A DNA stretch of 15,510 nucleotides, taken from JBEKYD01 sp049509915 (GTDB taxonomy: Bacteria; Acidobacteriota; Terriglobia; Bryobacterales; Bryobacteraceae). A program made the position numbers and the translations under genes. The stretch is taken from positions 1 through 15,510 of the forward strand of contig JBEKZL010000185.1 of assembly GCA_049509915.1 (NCBI GenBank), read 5' to 3'. Below the pieces are notes generated by a model that saw only the letters and a program-made list of their open reading frames with translations, searched no databases and was not told the DNA's origin. Shown in pieces: positions 1 through 6,122 of this stretch (position 1 is the first letter of the stretch; every line of letters starts with the position of its first letter).

Positions 1-147
1 CGCGCTCAGTCCCAGCGTATGCTGCAGTTGTGGGCCGGCCACCGACAAGCAGATCCGGTCGAAGAAGTTGACCAGCACTCCGGCTCCCAACAGGGCGCCG
101 ATGCGCCAGCGCAACCGTGGAATTACCTCTCCGCTAGCCGTTATCAT
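1..147 (-). CDS. MFS transporter, N-terminal fragment (runs off window)
   Basis: The first 49 codons of a gene read on the minus strand and continue past the left edge. The start is ATG at 147-145. Upstream, AGGG lies 8 nt away and GGAGAG 15 nt away, so the ribosome site is only moderate. The peptide has a short polar N-terminus with an Arg-rich stretch (PRLRWR), then a hydrophobic segment (IGALLGAGVLVNFFDR) followed by ICLSVAGPQL. The pattern 'NxxDRxxLSVAxPxL' at the end of helix 1 is typical of major facilitator superfamily carriers of the anion:cation symporter type (sugar acids, organic anions). The fragment is too short to name a substrate. The 172-nt gap to the antitoxin gene contains an AT-rich stretch near 225-266 where a promoter could lie, but I could not define -35/-10 boxes with good spacing. 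Confidence 0.7.
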   Translation of the reverse strand, partial: MITASGEVIPRLRWRIGALLGAGVLVNFFDRICLSVAGPQLQHTLGLSA

Positions 148-319
148 ATGCGTTGCCCTGAACTCTCCGTCAACCACTTCACGGTCCGATCCAACCACTG
201 CCTCGGAACACCGCCCGCCGATTGAAGGTACTAATTTAACCCACTTCGGCAAGAATATCTTATAATCCGAGACGTGCCGGACTGGTTGGCGGGACCCGGC
301 TGGCGAGACCACACGAGAC

Positions 320-634
320 TTACGCCGCGATTTCACGGAGAATTTCGGGATGCAGCATAGCCACTCGAATCAGCGTCTTCGCCGCTCCGCTCGGCGTACG
401 GCGCCCTTGCTCCCACTGCTCCAGCGTGCGTTGCGAGACCCCAAGCGTCCGGGCGAACTGCGCTTGTGTGAGTCCAGCCGCCAGGCGCGCTCGCGCGATG
501 GGTGAACGAGGCTCAACGGAAGTCCGCTTGCCTCGGCCAGCTTTGATTTCGCAGGCACCGTCCAGAACCTCCTGCCAGATATCGCGCTTGGCCTCCATCC
601 GGGCGAGCGCACTTTCTGTCGGTTTCTTAGCCAT
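320..634 (-). CDS. XRE-family antitoxin, HigA/NadS-like
   Basis: A 104-residue Cro/C1-type helix-turn-helix protein, the likely antitoxin and autorepressor of the gene upstream. The N-terminal half (about 1-40) is charged and probably contacts the toxin. The DNA-binding domain lies around residues 48-82 (LTQAQFARTLGVSQRTLEQW, then EQGRRTPS). This 'SQRTLxxWEQGRRxPSGAAxxL' signature is common in antitoxins paired with HigB/RelE toxins. I chose ATG at 634 because AAGGAG lies 10 nt upstream. A TTG two codons earlier (640) is possible but sits only 4 nt from that site. In the ancestral toxin frame the toxin stop (TAA, 629-627) would overlap this ATG by 8 nt, which implies translational coupling. 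Expression probably comes from the toxin promoter at 947-975, with the protein binding the inverted repeat there. The protein itself looks intact. Confidence 0.85.
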   Translation of the reverse strand: MAKKPTESALARMEAKRDIWQEVLDGACEIKAGRGKRTSVEPRSPIARARLAAGLTQAQFARTLGVSQRTLEQWEQGRRTPSGAAKTLIRVAMLHPEILREIAA

Positions 635-658
635 GTTCAAACAGCTCCTTCAGTCGCT

Positions 659-940
659 TCAGGATATGGGCCGGCACGTTACCCTGCTTCGCCTTGGAAT
701 ATGTGTCAGCATCCAGAACTCGTTCGGCTGATAGCTCACGAAATAGATTAAGCGCAACCCACCGCGCTTGCCCGCACCCTGCCGCCGCCAGCGGAGTTTC
801 CTGACGCCGCCAGAGCCGGGAACAATTGCCCCGGCTTCCGGGTTCCGCATCATGAATTGCTGCAGCTCGGCGTATTCGTCGTCATCGAGGTAATGGGCTC
901 GCAGGCGATCAAAGATCGCAGACTCGATAAATACGAACAC
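659..940 (-). CDS. HigB2/RelE-type mRNA interferase toxin, frameshifted near C-terminus
   Basis: A RelE-superfamily toxin of the HigB-2 type, a ribosome-dependent mRNA endonuclease in characterised relatives. Visible blocks are VFVFIESAIFDR, YLDDDEYAELQQFMMRNPEAG, the GSGGVRKLRW core and GKRGGLRLIYFVSYQPNEFWMLT. The start is GTG at 940. In family members 'LT' is followed by a strand of the form xYxK. Here the open frame continues HIPRRSRVTCRPIS and stops at 93 residues. One frame over, starting around 698-706, the sequence reads TYSKAKQGNVPAHILKRLKE and ends at TAA 629-627, overlapping the antitoxin start. A 1-nt loss would explain this; the intact protein would have been about 104 residues. 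The lost strand should carry a conserved Tyr of the active-site region, so the toxin is probably weak or dead (inference). A sequencing error or recoding is the alternative. GTG lies directly at the predicted transcription start. Confidence 0.75.
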   Translation of the reverse strand: MFVFIESAIFDRLRAHYLDDDEYAELQQFMMRNPEAGAIVPGSGGVRKLRWRRQGAGKRGGLRLIYFVSYQPNEFWMLTHIPRRSRVTCRPIS

Positions 941-946
941 GAATTA

Positions 947-975
947 ATACTACGCCTCTGGCGTACCAACGTCAA
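947..975 (-). promoter_or_regulatory. Toxin-antitoxin promoter with embedded operator
   Basis: On the minus strand a -35 box TTGACG (975-970) is separated by exactly 17 nt from a -10 box TAGTAT (952-947). The predicted transcription start falls at about 940-941, which is the GTG start codon of the toxin, so the mRNA would be leaderless or nearly so. A perfect inverted repeat with 6-bp arms and a 3-nt centre (TACGCC-TCT-GGCGTA on the plus strand, 951-965) fills most of the spacer and overlaps the edge of the -10 box. Antitoxins of this class usually repress by binding such a palindrome within their own promoter. The box spacing and repeat are seen; binding is inferred. Confidence 0.6.
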
Positions 976-1007
976 GCCGCCACCCTACACGCCTTCACGC
1001 CCGGCAC

Positions 1008-2309
1008 TCACTCCAGCGGAATCGCCTTCCCTTTGGCGGTCGGCAGCGCGACACCGAGCAGTTTCGCGATGGTTGGGGCGATGTCTATATTGGCAACCTT
1101 GTCCAGTTTCGCGCCGCGGCGCACTCCGTAGCCGCTGGCGATGAAGATGGCGTCCATGTCCGGGTCGCTGGCCAGGTATCCGTGGCTGCCGCCTTGCTGG
1201 GGAAGGGCGGCCGTCACCGGGCCTCCGGTGGCTCCGGAGAAGGAGTAGCCGTCCCTGGCGGTGAGCAGGAGTTGGGACATCTGCGGGTCCAGGTCGGGTT
1301 GCGGCAGGCCCAGGGCCGCAAACCCATCCGGGCCGACGATCCTGTCGATCCCTTCGGCGCCTTTGAGCGCCTCAATCGCTCTAGGGGCCAAATCCGCCGC
1401 CTGGGATTTGTCGAAGTAGACGAACGCCGTGCCGCCTTCCGCCAGCACGTACACCTTGCCGGAAAGGCCCGCGGCCTCTAGCGCCGCCGCAGGGTGAATC
1501 TCCTTCGTGTACGGTTTGAAGCCGTGGTCCGAAACCACGATGAAGGTGGTGCGTTCGCCCATTCCGGCCGCGCGAACCGCTTCCACCACATGTTCCACGC
1601 AGCTATCCAGAAACGCGATCGCGGCAGTTCCCGCCAGGGTCTTCGGCCCGAACTGGTGGTGCACCGAATCGAGCGAAAGCAGGTGGAACAGCAGCAGGTT
1701 GGGCCGGTGCTCGCGAATCAGGTACACCGCGGCTTTAGTCCAGATCTGGTCGCGGAACAGGATGTTCGACTTGGTGAAGCTTTCGACATCGGAGGCGGCA
1801 ATCGCTCCCTTGCCGATCATTTCGCGCTCCAGCGGCCCTTGCGCCGACGCCCCTTCGCTGAATGCCCAGGTGATCGTTGGCGCCTGGTTGATGGCCACCC
1901 AATCCACCTGCGCGGTCGTGAGCCCGGCTTGGTAGGCCGCGTCGTAGACCGTGGGAACGTGGACCATTTTCACTTTCGCGATCGCCGGGTCCACCTTCAC
2001 CGGCGGCCATGCGCCGGTCCGCGCGATGGTTCCATTCGCCAGCAGGCCGTGCTGGTCGGCACGGACGCCGGTCACCATGGTCGTGTGATTGGGCCACGTC
2101 ACGGTCGGATTTACGGTAGACATTCGCGCGCTAACGCCGTTCTCGATCAGGCCGCGGAGGGTGGGAATCGGAAGCTTCGGCTCGTCCAGGTCATAAGCGG
2201 GAAAGCCATCCAGGCTGATCACCACCACCATGCGCTCCTTGGCGGGGGTCTGCGCCAAAGCCGACCAGCACAAGCCCGCCAGTGCCGCCAGCGTGATTGC
2301 GAGTTTCAT
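1008..2309 (-). CDS. Exported nucleotide pyrophosphatase/phosphodiesterase (alkaline phosphatase superfamily)
   Basis: A 433-residue metallo-phosphodiesterase of the NPP type, predicted to be exported by a cleavable signal peptide (residues 1-20, ending SALAQ). All expected two-zinc ligands can be read: Asp34 in ISLDGF, the nucleophile Thr71 in PTVTWPNHTTMVTG, Asp214 and His218 in SLDSVHHQFGP, Asp261-His262 in VVSDHGF, and His376 in GGSHGY. 'HGLLANG' (87-93) follows the nucleophile as in characterised NPPs. It would cleave phosphodiester or pyrophosphate bonds of nucleotides or lipid head groups outside the cytoplasm; the substrate cannot be told from sequence. Length is normal for bacterial single-domain members. 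No clear Shine-Dalgarno precedes the ATG at 2309. It lies 67 nt upstream of the toxin-antitoxin genes on the same strand, but those have their own promoter. It diverges from the S9 peptidase gene across a palindromic repeat. Confidence 0.88.
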   Translation of the reverse strand: MKLAITLAALAGLCWSALAQTPAKERMVVVISLDGFPAYDLDEPKLPIPTLRGLIENGVSARMSTVNPTVTWPNHTTMVTGVRADQHGLLANGTIARTGAWPPVKVDPAIAKVKMVHVPTVYDAAYQAGLTTAQVDWVAINQAPTITWAFSEGASAQGPLEREMIGKGAIAASDVESFTKSNILFRDQIWTKAAVYLIREHRPNLLLFHLLSLDSVHHQFGPKTLAGTAAIAFLDSCVEHVVEAVRAAGMGERTTFIVVSDHGFKPYTKEIHPAAALEAAGLSGKVYVLAEGGTAFVYFDKSQAADLAPRAIEALKGAEGIDRIVGPDGFAALGLPQPDLDPQMSQLLLTARDGYSFSGATGGPVTAALPQQGGSHGYLASDPDMDAIFIASGYGVRRGAKLDKVANIDIAPTIAKLLGVALPTAKGKAIPLE

Positions 2310-2343
2310 AGACTAATTAAGAAGAATTCTACAACGTGCCACA

Positions 2344-2526
2344 CGCTCCCCGGCGCCGGGTGCTTAACCGATCTGGGGGTTTCATGGTTTAGGCGCGGCA
2401 ACCGCTCCCTCGCGGTCGCGGCTCGGTTACGAGCGCCTAGCGCTTTCAGTCACTTACCGAGCCGCGACCGCGAGGGAGCGGTTGCCGGGAACTAACTCCC
2501 CAACCCGGTTAGGCGCTCCCCGGCGC
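2344..2526. repeat. Nested intergenic repeat element (direct repeats around a long palindrome)
   Basis: The gap between the divergent phosphodiesterase and S9 peptidase genes is organised symmetrically. A 13-nt direct repeat, CGCTCCCCGGCGC, occurs at 2344-2356 and 2514-2526. A looser inverted pair lies just inside: 2354-2370 (ending TTAACCG) and 2506-2525 (starting CGGTTAGG). The 32-bp-arm palindrome at 2396-2487 sits in the middle. The arrangement resembles a small non-autonomous element or REPIN-like unit. No transposase is present, so any mobility would need an enzyme elsewhere. Confidence 0.45.
2396..2487. repeat. Long palindrome, 32-bp perfect arms (copy 1)
   Basis: The left arm 2396-2427 and right arm 2456-2487 are exact reverse complements over 32 nt and enclose a 28-nt loop. 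The loop contains a second small hairpin (AGCGC-CTA-GCGCT, 2432-2444). Transcribed from either strand it would form a very stable stem. It lacks a T-tract, so it is not a standard intrinsic terminator. A related copy lies at 13556-13624 with the same arm sequence apart from a few changes, so this belongs to a dispersed repeat family. Confidence 0.85.
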
Positions 2527-2555
2527 TTTAACGGCCCCTTTCCCCACCTTCACGC

Positions 2556-2561
2556 TACAAT
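2556..2561 (+). promoter_or_regulatory. Candidate -10 box for the S9/M23 operon
   Basis: TACAAT lies 9 nt upstream of the ATG at 2571, so transcription would start at about 2567-2569, almost at the start codon. No convincing -35 box is found 16-18 nt upstream, and no Shine-Dalgarno precedes the ATG. This agrees with a near-leaderless transcript but is weaker evidence than at the gcvT or toxin promoters. Confidence 0.35.
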
Positions 2562-2570
2562 CTTGATGTT

Positions 2571-4607
2571 ATGTGCCGTCCGATCTGTCGCGGGACTATG
2601 CTCCTGATCGCCGCTGTGGCGATGCTGTTCGCTCAAAAGCGCCCCTTCGACGCGAATGCCATGATGGAGTTGAAGCGGATTTCCGATCCGCAGATTTCAC
2701 CGGACGCGAAATGGGTGGCCTTCACTGTCGAAAGCGTGGACGTAGCCGCCAATAGCAAGCCATCGCAAGTCTGGATCGTACCGCTCTCGGGCGGCGCGCC
2801 GCGCCAGATCACCCACGACGGCACCGCCAACCAGCGGCCCCGCTGGTCGCCCGATTCCAGGCGCATCGCCTACATCTCCAACCGTTCCGGCTCGTCCCAG
2901 ATCTGGTTGATGGATCCCGATGGCGGCAACGCCAAGGCGGTCACCAATCTTGCCACCGAAGCCGACGGCGAGCTGTTCTCTCCCGACGGGAAGAACCTGG
3001 TCTTCACCAGTTCGGTCTATCCGGAATGCGCCGCCGACGACGCCTGCAACCGGAAGGATCTGGCCGCCGACGAGGCCGACAAGGTGAAGGCGCGGATTTA
3101 CACCGAATTGCTCTACCGGCACTGGACCGCGTGGTCCACCAGGCGGCGCAGTCATCTGCTAGTGGTTCCGGTTTCCGGCGGCGACGCGCACGATCTCACC
3201 CCCGGGACACGCGACGTGCCGCCGTTTTCGCTCGGCGGACCGGACGATTACGATATTGCTCCCGACGGCCAGGAGATCTGCTATTCCATGAATGCCGATC
3301 CGGTCCTGGCCGTCAGCACCAATTCCGACCTATACGCGGTTTCGATTCAGGGAGGGGCGCCGCGGAGAATCACCGCGGCCACGGGCAACGATTCCAGCCC
3401 GCAGTACTCGCGCGACGGCAAGTACCTGGCCTGGCGCGCGCAGCCTCGCGCCGGATACGAAAGCGACCGGTACCGGTTGATGGTGCTGGAGCGCGCTACC
3501 GGAAAGACCACCGACCTTACCGAAAACCTGGATCGCTGGGTGAACAGCTTCATCTGGTCGCCGGATTCGCGCACGCTTTTCTTTACCACCGCCGACCGTG
3601 GCCGGCAAGCCATTCAGCTTATTCCCGTAACCGGAGGCGCGGTGCGGGTGGCCGTTTCCGGAGATAGCGAACTGGACGACATGCAGTTGTCGGCCGACGG
3701 CAAAACGATGGTGTACACCCAGCAGACCGGCGCGGCGCCGCTCGAGATCTATCGCGGCGCGTCGAGCGGTGGCGCGCCCGCCGCCTTGACGCATTTGAAC
3801 GACGATGCCCTGGCGGCCCATGAGCTGACTCCGATGGAGGAGTTCTGGGTGGACGCCGCCGATGGCTCGAAGGTGCAGTATTTCGTGGTGAAGCCCTACG
3901 GGTTTCAGGCAGGTAAGAAATACCCCGTGGTGATGTTGATCCACGGTGGACCGCAAAGCAACTGGGGTTACAGTTGGAGCTATCGCTGGAACCAGCAGGT
4001 GTTCGCGGCCGCCGGCTACGTAGTGGTGATGCCGAATCCGCGCGGCTCGACCGGCTATGGACAGAAGTTCATCGACGAGATCAATGGCGATTGGGGCGGC
4101 AAGCCCTTCGAAGACATCATGGCGGTGGCCGATCACATCGTCGTCGACCTGCCCTATGCGGACACCAGCCGCATGGCCGCGGCCGGCGCCTCCTACGGCG
4201 GCTACATGATCGACTGGATGCTGGGCCATACTCAGCGCTTCAAGGCGCTGGTGTCGCACGCGGGCGTCTACGACCTTACCAGCGAATTCGGCGCCACCGA
4301 GGAATTATGGTTCCCGCTGTGGGAGTTCGGCGGCACGCCCTGGGACAAGCCCGACGACTACGCTAAGTGGTCGCCCTCGAACTTCGTCAAGGACTTTCAT
4401 ACGCCCACCCTGGTCAGCGGCGGAGAATTGGACTTCCGCGTGCCTTATAACCAGGACCTGGAGTTGTTTACGGCCCTGCAGATGCAGAAAGTTCCTTCCA
4501 AGCTGGTGATTTTTCCGGATGAGGGGCACTGGATCCTAAAGCCGGGGAACAGCCTGCTTTGGTATCGAACCGTGCTCGACTGGCTCGATCTATGGGTGAA
4601 AAAATGA
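2571..4607 (+). CDS. Exported S9-family serine peptidase (dipeptidyl/acylaminoacyl peptidase-like)
   Basis: A 678-residue prolyl-oligopeptidase-family enzyme. The N-terminus has basic residues then a hydrophobic core (MLLIAAVAMLFAQ, from residue 10), a likely signal peptide. Residues about 35-410 form a beta-propeller with repeated TolB/PD40-like blades (SPDAKWVAFT, SPDSRRIAYIS, SPDGKNLVFTS, SRDGKYLAWRA, SPDSRTLFFTT, SADGKTMVYTQ). Residues about 430-678 are the alpha/beta-hydrolase domain, with the oxyanion-region HGGP at 458-461 and the catalytic triad Ser541 (GASYGGYM), Asp621 (GGELDFRVP) and His653 (DEGHW). It would release short peptides from the N-terminus of oligopeptides in the periplasm or outside. 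ATG at 2571 is preferred because the TACAAT box lies just upstream; M10 at 2598 is an alternative. Its stop overlaps an 8-codon mini-ORF that leads into the M23 gene, so the two are probably co-translated. Confidence 0.92.
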   Translation: MCRPICRGTMLLIAAVAMLFAQKRPFDANAMMELKRISDPQISPDAKWVAFTVESVDVAANSKPSQVWIVPLSGGAPRQITHDGTANQRPRWSPDSRRIAYISNRSGSSQIWLMDPDGGNAKAVTNLATEADGELFSPDGKNLVFTSSVYPECAADDACNRKDLAADEADKVKARIYTELLYRHWTAWSTRRRSHLLVVPVSGGDAHDLTPGTRDVPPFSLGGPDDYDIAPDGQEICYSMNADPVLAVSTNSDLYAVSIQGGAPRRITAATGNDSSPQYSRDGKYLAWRAQPRAGYESDRYRLMVLERATGKTTDLTENLDRWVNSFIWSPDSRTLFFTTADRGRQAIQLIPVTGGAVRVAVSGDSELDDMQLSADGKTMVYTQQTGAAPLEIYRGASSGGAPAALTHLNDDALAAHELTPMEEFWVDAADGSKVQYFVVKPYGFQAGKKYPVVMLIHGGPQSNWGYSWSYRWNQQVFAAAGYVVVMPNPRGSTGYGQKFIDEINGDWGGKPFEDIMAVADHIVVDLPYADTSRMAAAGASYGGYMIDWMLGHTQRFKALVSHAGVYDLTSEFGATEELWFPLWEFGGTPWDKPDDYAKWSPSNFVKDFHTPTLVSGGELDFRVPYNQDLELFTALQMQKVPSKLVIFPDEGHWILKPGNSLLWYRTVLDWLDLWVKK

Positions 4608-4630
4608 AAGCTACTTGGGTGGGAAAATGA
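4604..4630 (+). CDS. 8-codon coupling mini-ORF between two peptidase genes
   Basis: ATG at 4604 overlaps the TGA of the S9 peptidase gene (ATGA). It reads MKATWVGK and stops at TGA 4628-4630, which overlaps the ATG of the M23 gene (again ATGA). The frame exactly bridges the two genes, and its GGTGGG (4618-4623) is the only purine-rich site ahead of the M23 start. It may work as a re-initiation step passing ribosomes from one gene to the next. A peptide product need not have a function; a chance frame cannot be excluded at this length. Confidence 0.3.
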   Translation: MKATWVGK

Positions 4631-6000
4631 GAATCCTGTTGGCCGCTGCCCTGGTTGTGTTGCTGTTGCTGGTGGGCTCGTTGCTAGTGATATCCGGACA
4701 CACGGACGTGACCATCGGACCGCTCGATGCCATCGGCGTCAGCACCCCGGTCACTGTCGGGATCTCGAACCCGCATGGAGTGCGCGACGTGCGGGCGTGG
4801 ATCGAACAGGCCGGCGCGAGCTATCCGCTGTTCGAACAGAGGAACCCCTCGACGCGATTGTTCTGGAGCCGGCACCAGCCGCCGCGCACGGTCACCTTCG
4901 AAGCCGGTAAGAACAAAGCGGCCGGGCTCACGGAAGGGAAAGCGCGCCTGGTGGTGGAGGCCGTTTCCAACGACTTTCGCGGCGCCTCCGATACCGCCTC
5001 CCGCGACCTCGCCATCGTGCTCGCTCCGCCCCGCGTGGCAGCCGATGGACTTCAGCACTACATCAACCAGGGTGGCATGGAGTTGGTCACATTCACCGCG
5101 TCGGGAGGGTGGTCCGAGTCCGGCGTGAAGGTGGGCCGCTACACGTTTCGCAGCTTCCCCCTGCCCGGCAAGGACCCCAACCAGCGCTTCGCCATGTTCG
5201 CCTATCCGTGGGACCTGCCGCCGGACGTCACGCCGATGGTCTTCGCCCGCAACGCCACCGGCACCGAGGCCGACGCCCATTTCTGGTTCAAGCTCTTCCC
5301 CAAGAAGTTTCGCGTGCGCGATTTCCCCGTGGATGACGCGCTCATGCGGAAGCTGGTGGATTCGGTGGACCCGAACGGTCAGATCCTGCCCGGCAAGGAT
5401 CTGGTTACCCGCTTCCTTTACATCAACGGCGATCTGCGCCGCAAGAACAACCAGCAGCTTTACGATCTGCGTTTCAAGACCGAAGAGAAGATCCTATGGA
5501 ACGGCCCCTTCACGCATTGGGGCAAGGAAGAAGCCAACTTCGCGGACGTGCGCAATTACATCTACCACGATAAGAAAATCGACCAGCAGGTGCACCTGGG
5601 CTTCGACCTCTCCGACGTGGTCAACGGACCGGTGGAAGCCGCCAACGACGGCCGCGTGGCATGGGCCAGCGACCTCGGCATCTTTGGTAACTGCATCGTG
5701 CTCGATCACGGCTACGCGCTCCAATCCCTCTACGGCCACATGAGCCGCATCGATGTGAAAGTGGGCGACATGGTGAAGAAGGGTCAGAAAATGGGCGTGG
5801 CCGGCTCGACCGGCCTGGCCGGCGGCGTGCACGTTCACTTCGGCATGCAGATCGATGGCGTGCAGATCAATCCGCGCGAGTGGTGGGACGAGCACTGGAT
5901 CAAGGACCGCATTCTGAGCAAACTCACCCCCGGCGCCGCCGTTCAATCCGAAGAGTCGGCCGAGCCGAAGCCGCACCGGGCCCACCACAAGAAGCGGTAG
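4627..6000 (+). CDS. Membrane-anchored M23 (LytM-type) metallopeptidase
   Basis: A 457-residue protein counted from ATG 4627. Residues 1-23 are a hydrophobic signal or membrane anchor (ILLAAALVVLLLLVGSLLVI). A long extracytoplasmic region of about 300 residues, which I do not recognise, contains beta-rich stretches (TPVTVGISNPHGVRDVRAWI; RLVVEAVSND). Residues about 315-420 are the M23 domain with zinc ligands His323 and Asp327 (HLGFD), catalytic-region His371 (LYGHMS) and the HxH motif His402/His404 (GGVHVHFGM). The final 25 residues are charged and rich in His, Lys and Arg. M23 enzymes cut peptide cross-links of peptidoglycan or act as inactive regulators; here all metal ligands are present, so activity is expected. 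It is coupled to the S9 peptidase gene upstream. The TTG four codons earlier (4615) is a weaker start choice. The gene converges on the sedolisin gene. Confidence 0.9.
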   Translation: MRILLAAALVVLLLLVGSLLVISGHTDVTIGPLDAIGVSTPVTVGISNPHGVRDVRAWIEQAGASYPLFEQRNPSTRLFWSRHQPPRTVTFEAGKNKAAGLTEGKARLVVEAVSNDFRGASDTASRDLAIVLAPPRVAADGLQHYINQGGMELVTFTASGGWSESGVKVGRYTFRSFPLPGKDPNQRFAMFAYPWDLPPDVTPMVFARNATGTEADAHFWFKLFPKKFRVRDFPVDDALMRKLVDSVDPNGQILPGKDLVTRFLYINGDLRRKNNQQLYDLRFKTEEKILWNGPFTHWGKEEANFADVRNYIYHDKKIDQQVHLGFDLSDVVNGPVEAANDGRVAWASDLGIFGNCIVLDHGYALQSLYGHMSRIDVKVGDMVKKGQKMGVAGSTGLAGGVHVHFGMQIDGVQINPREWWDEHWIKDRILSKLTPGAAVQSEESAEPKPHRAHHKKR

Positions 6001-6122
6001 AAAGAGAGAATAGCCCAGTAGCTCCCAACCCTTGGCGCGGCACTCGTGCGCGTGCCAAATTGGCCTCGGGGTCTGGCGCGGCCATTTCTTGACGGCGGCT
6101 GAGGAACCGGTGGCAAAATTGG

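Noticed and set aside
19..265. Short plus-strand open frames at the left end
   Set aside because: They overlap the MFS transporter start on the opposite strand, have no ribosome site and show no recognisable protein pattern.
255..270. TATAAT on the plus strand at 261-266
   Set aside because: No suitably spaced -35 box and no plus-strand gene follows; both neighbouring genes are on the minus strand.
1494..2495. Long plus-strand open frame (about 333 codons) opposite the phosphodiesterase gene
   Set aside because: The product is rich in His, Arg and Gly with no domain pattern, and it lies antisense to a gene with all catalytic motifs. It is a by-product of GC-rich codon use.
6001..6122. Imperfect hairpin (TTGGC...GCCAA, 6032-6058) between the convergent M23 and sedolisin genes
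   Set aside because: The stem has a bulge and neither strand has a T-tract after it, so I do not call an intrinsic terminator, although the convergent setting would suit one.
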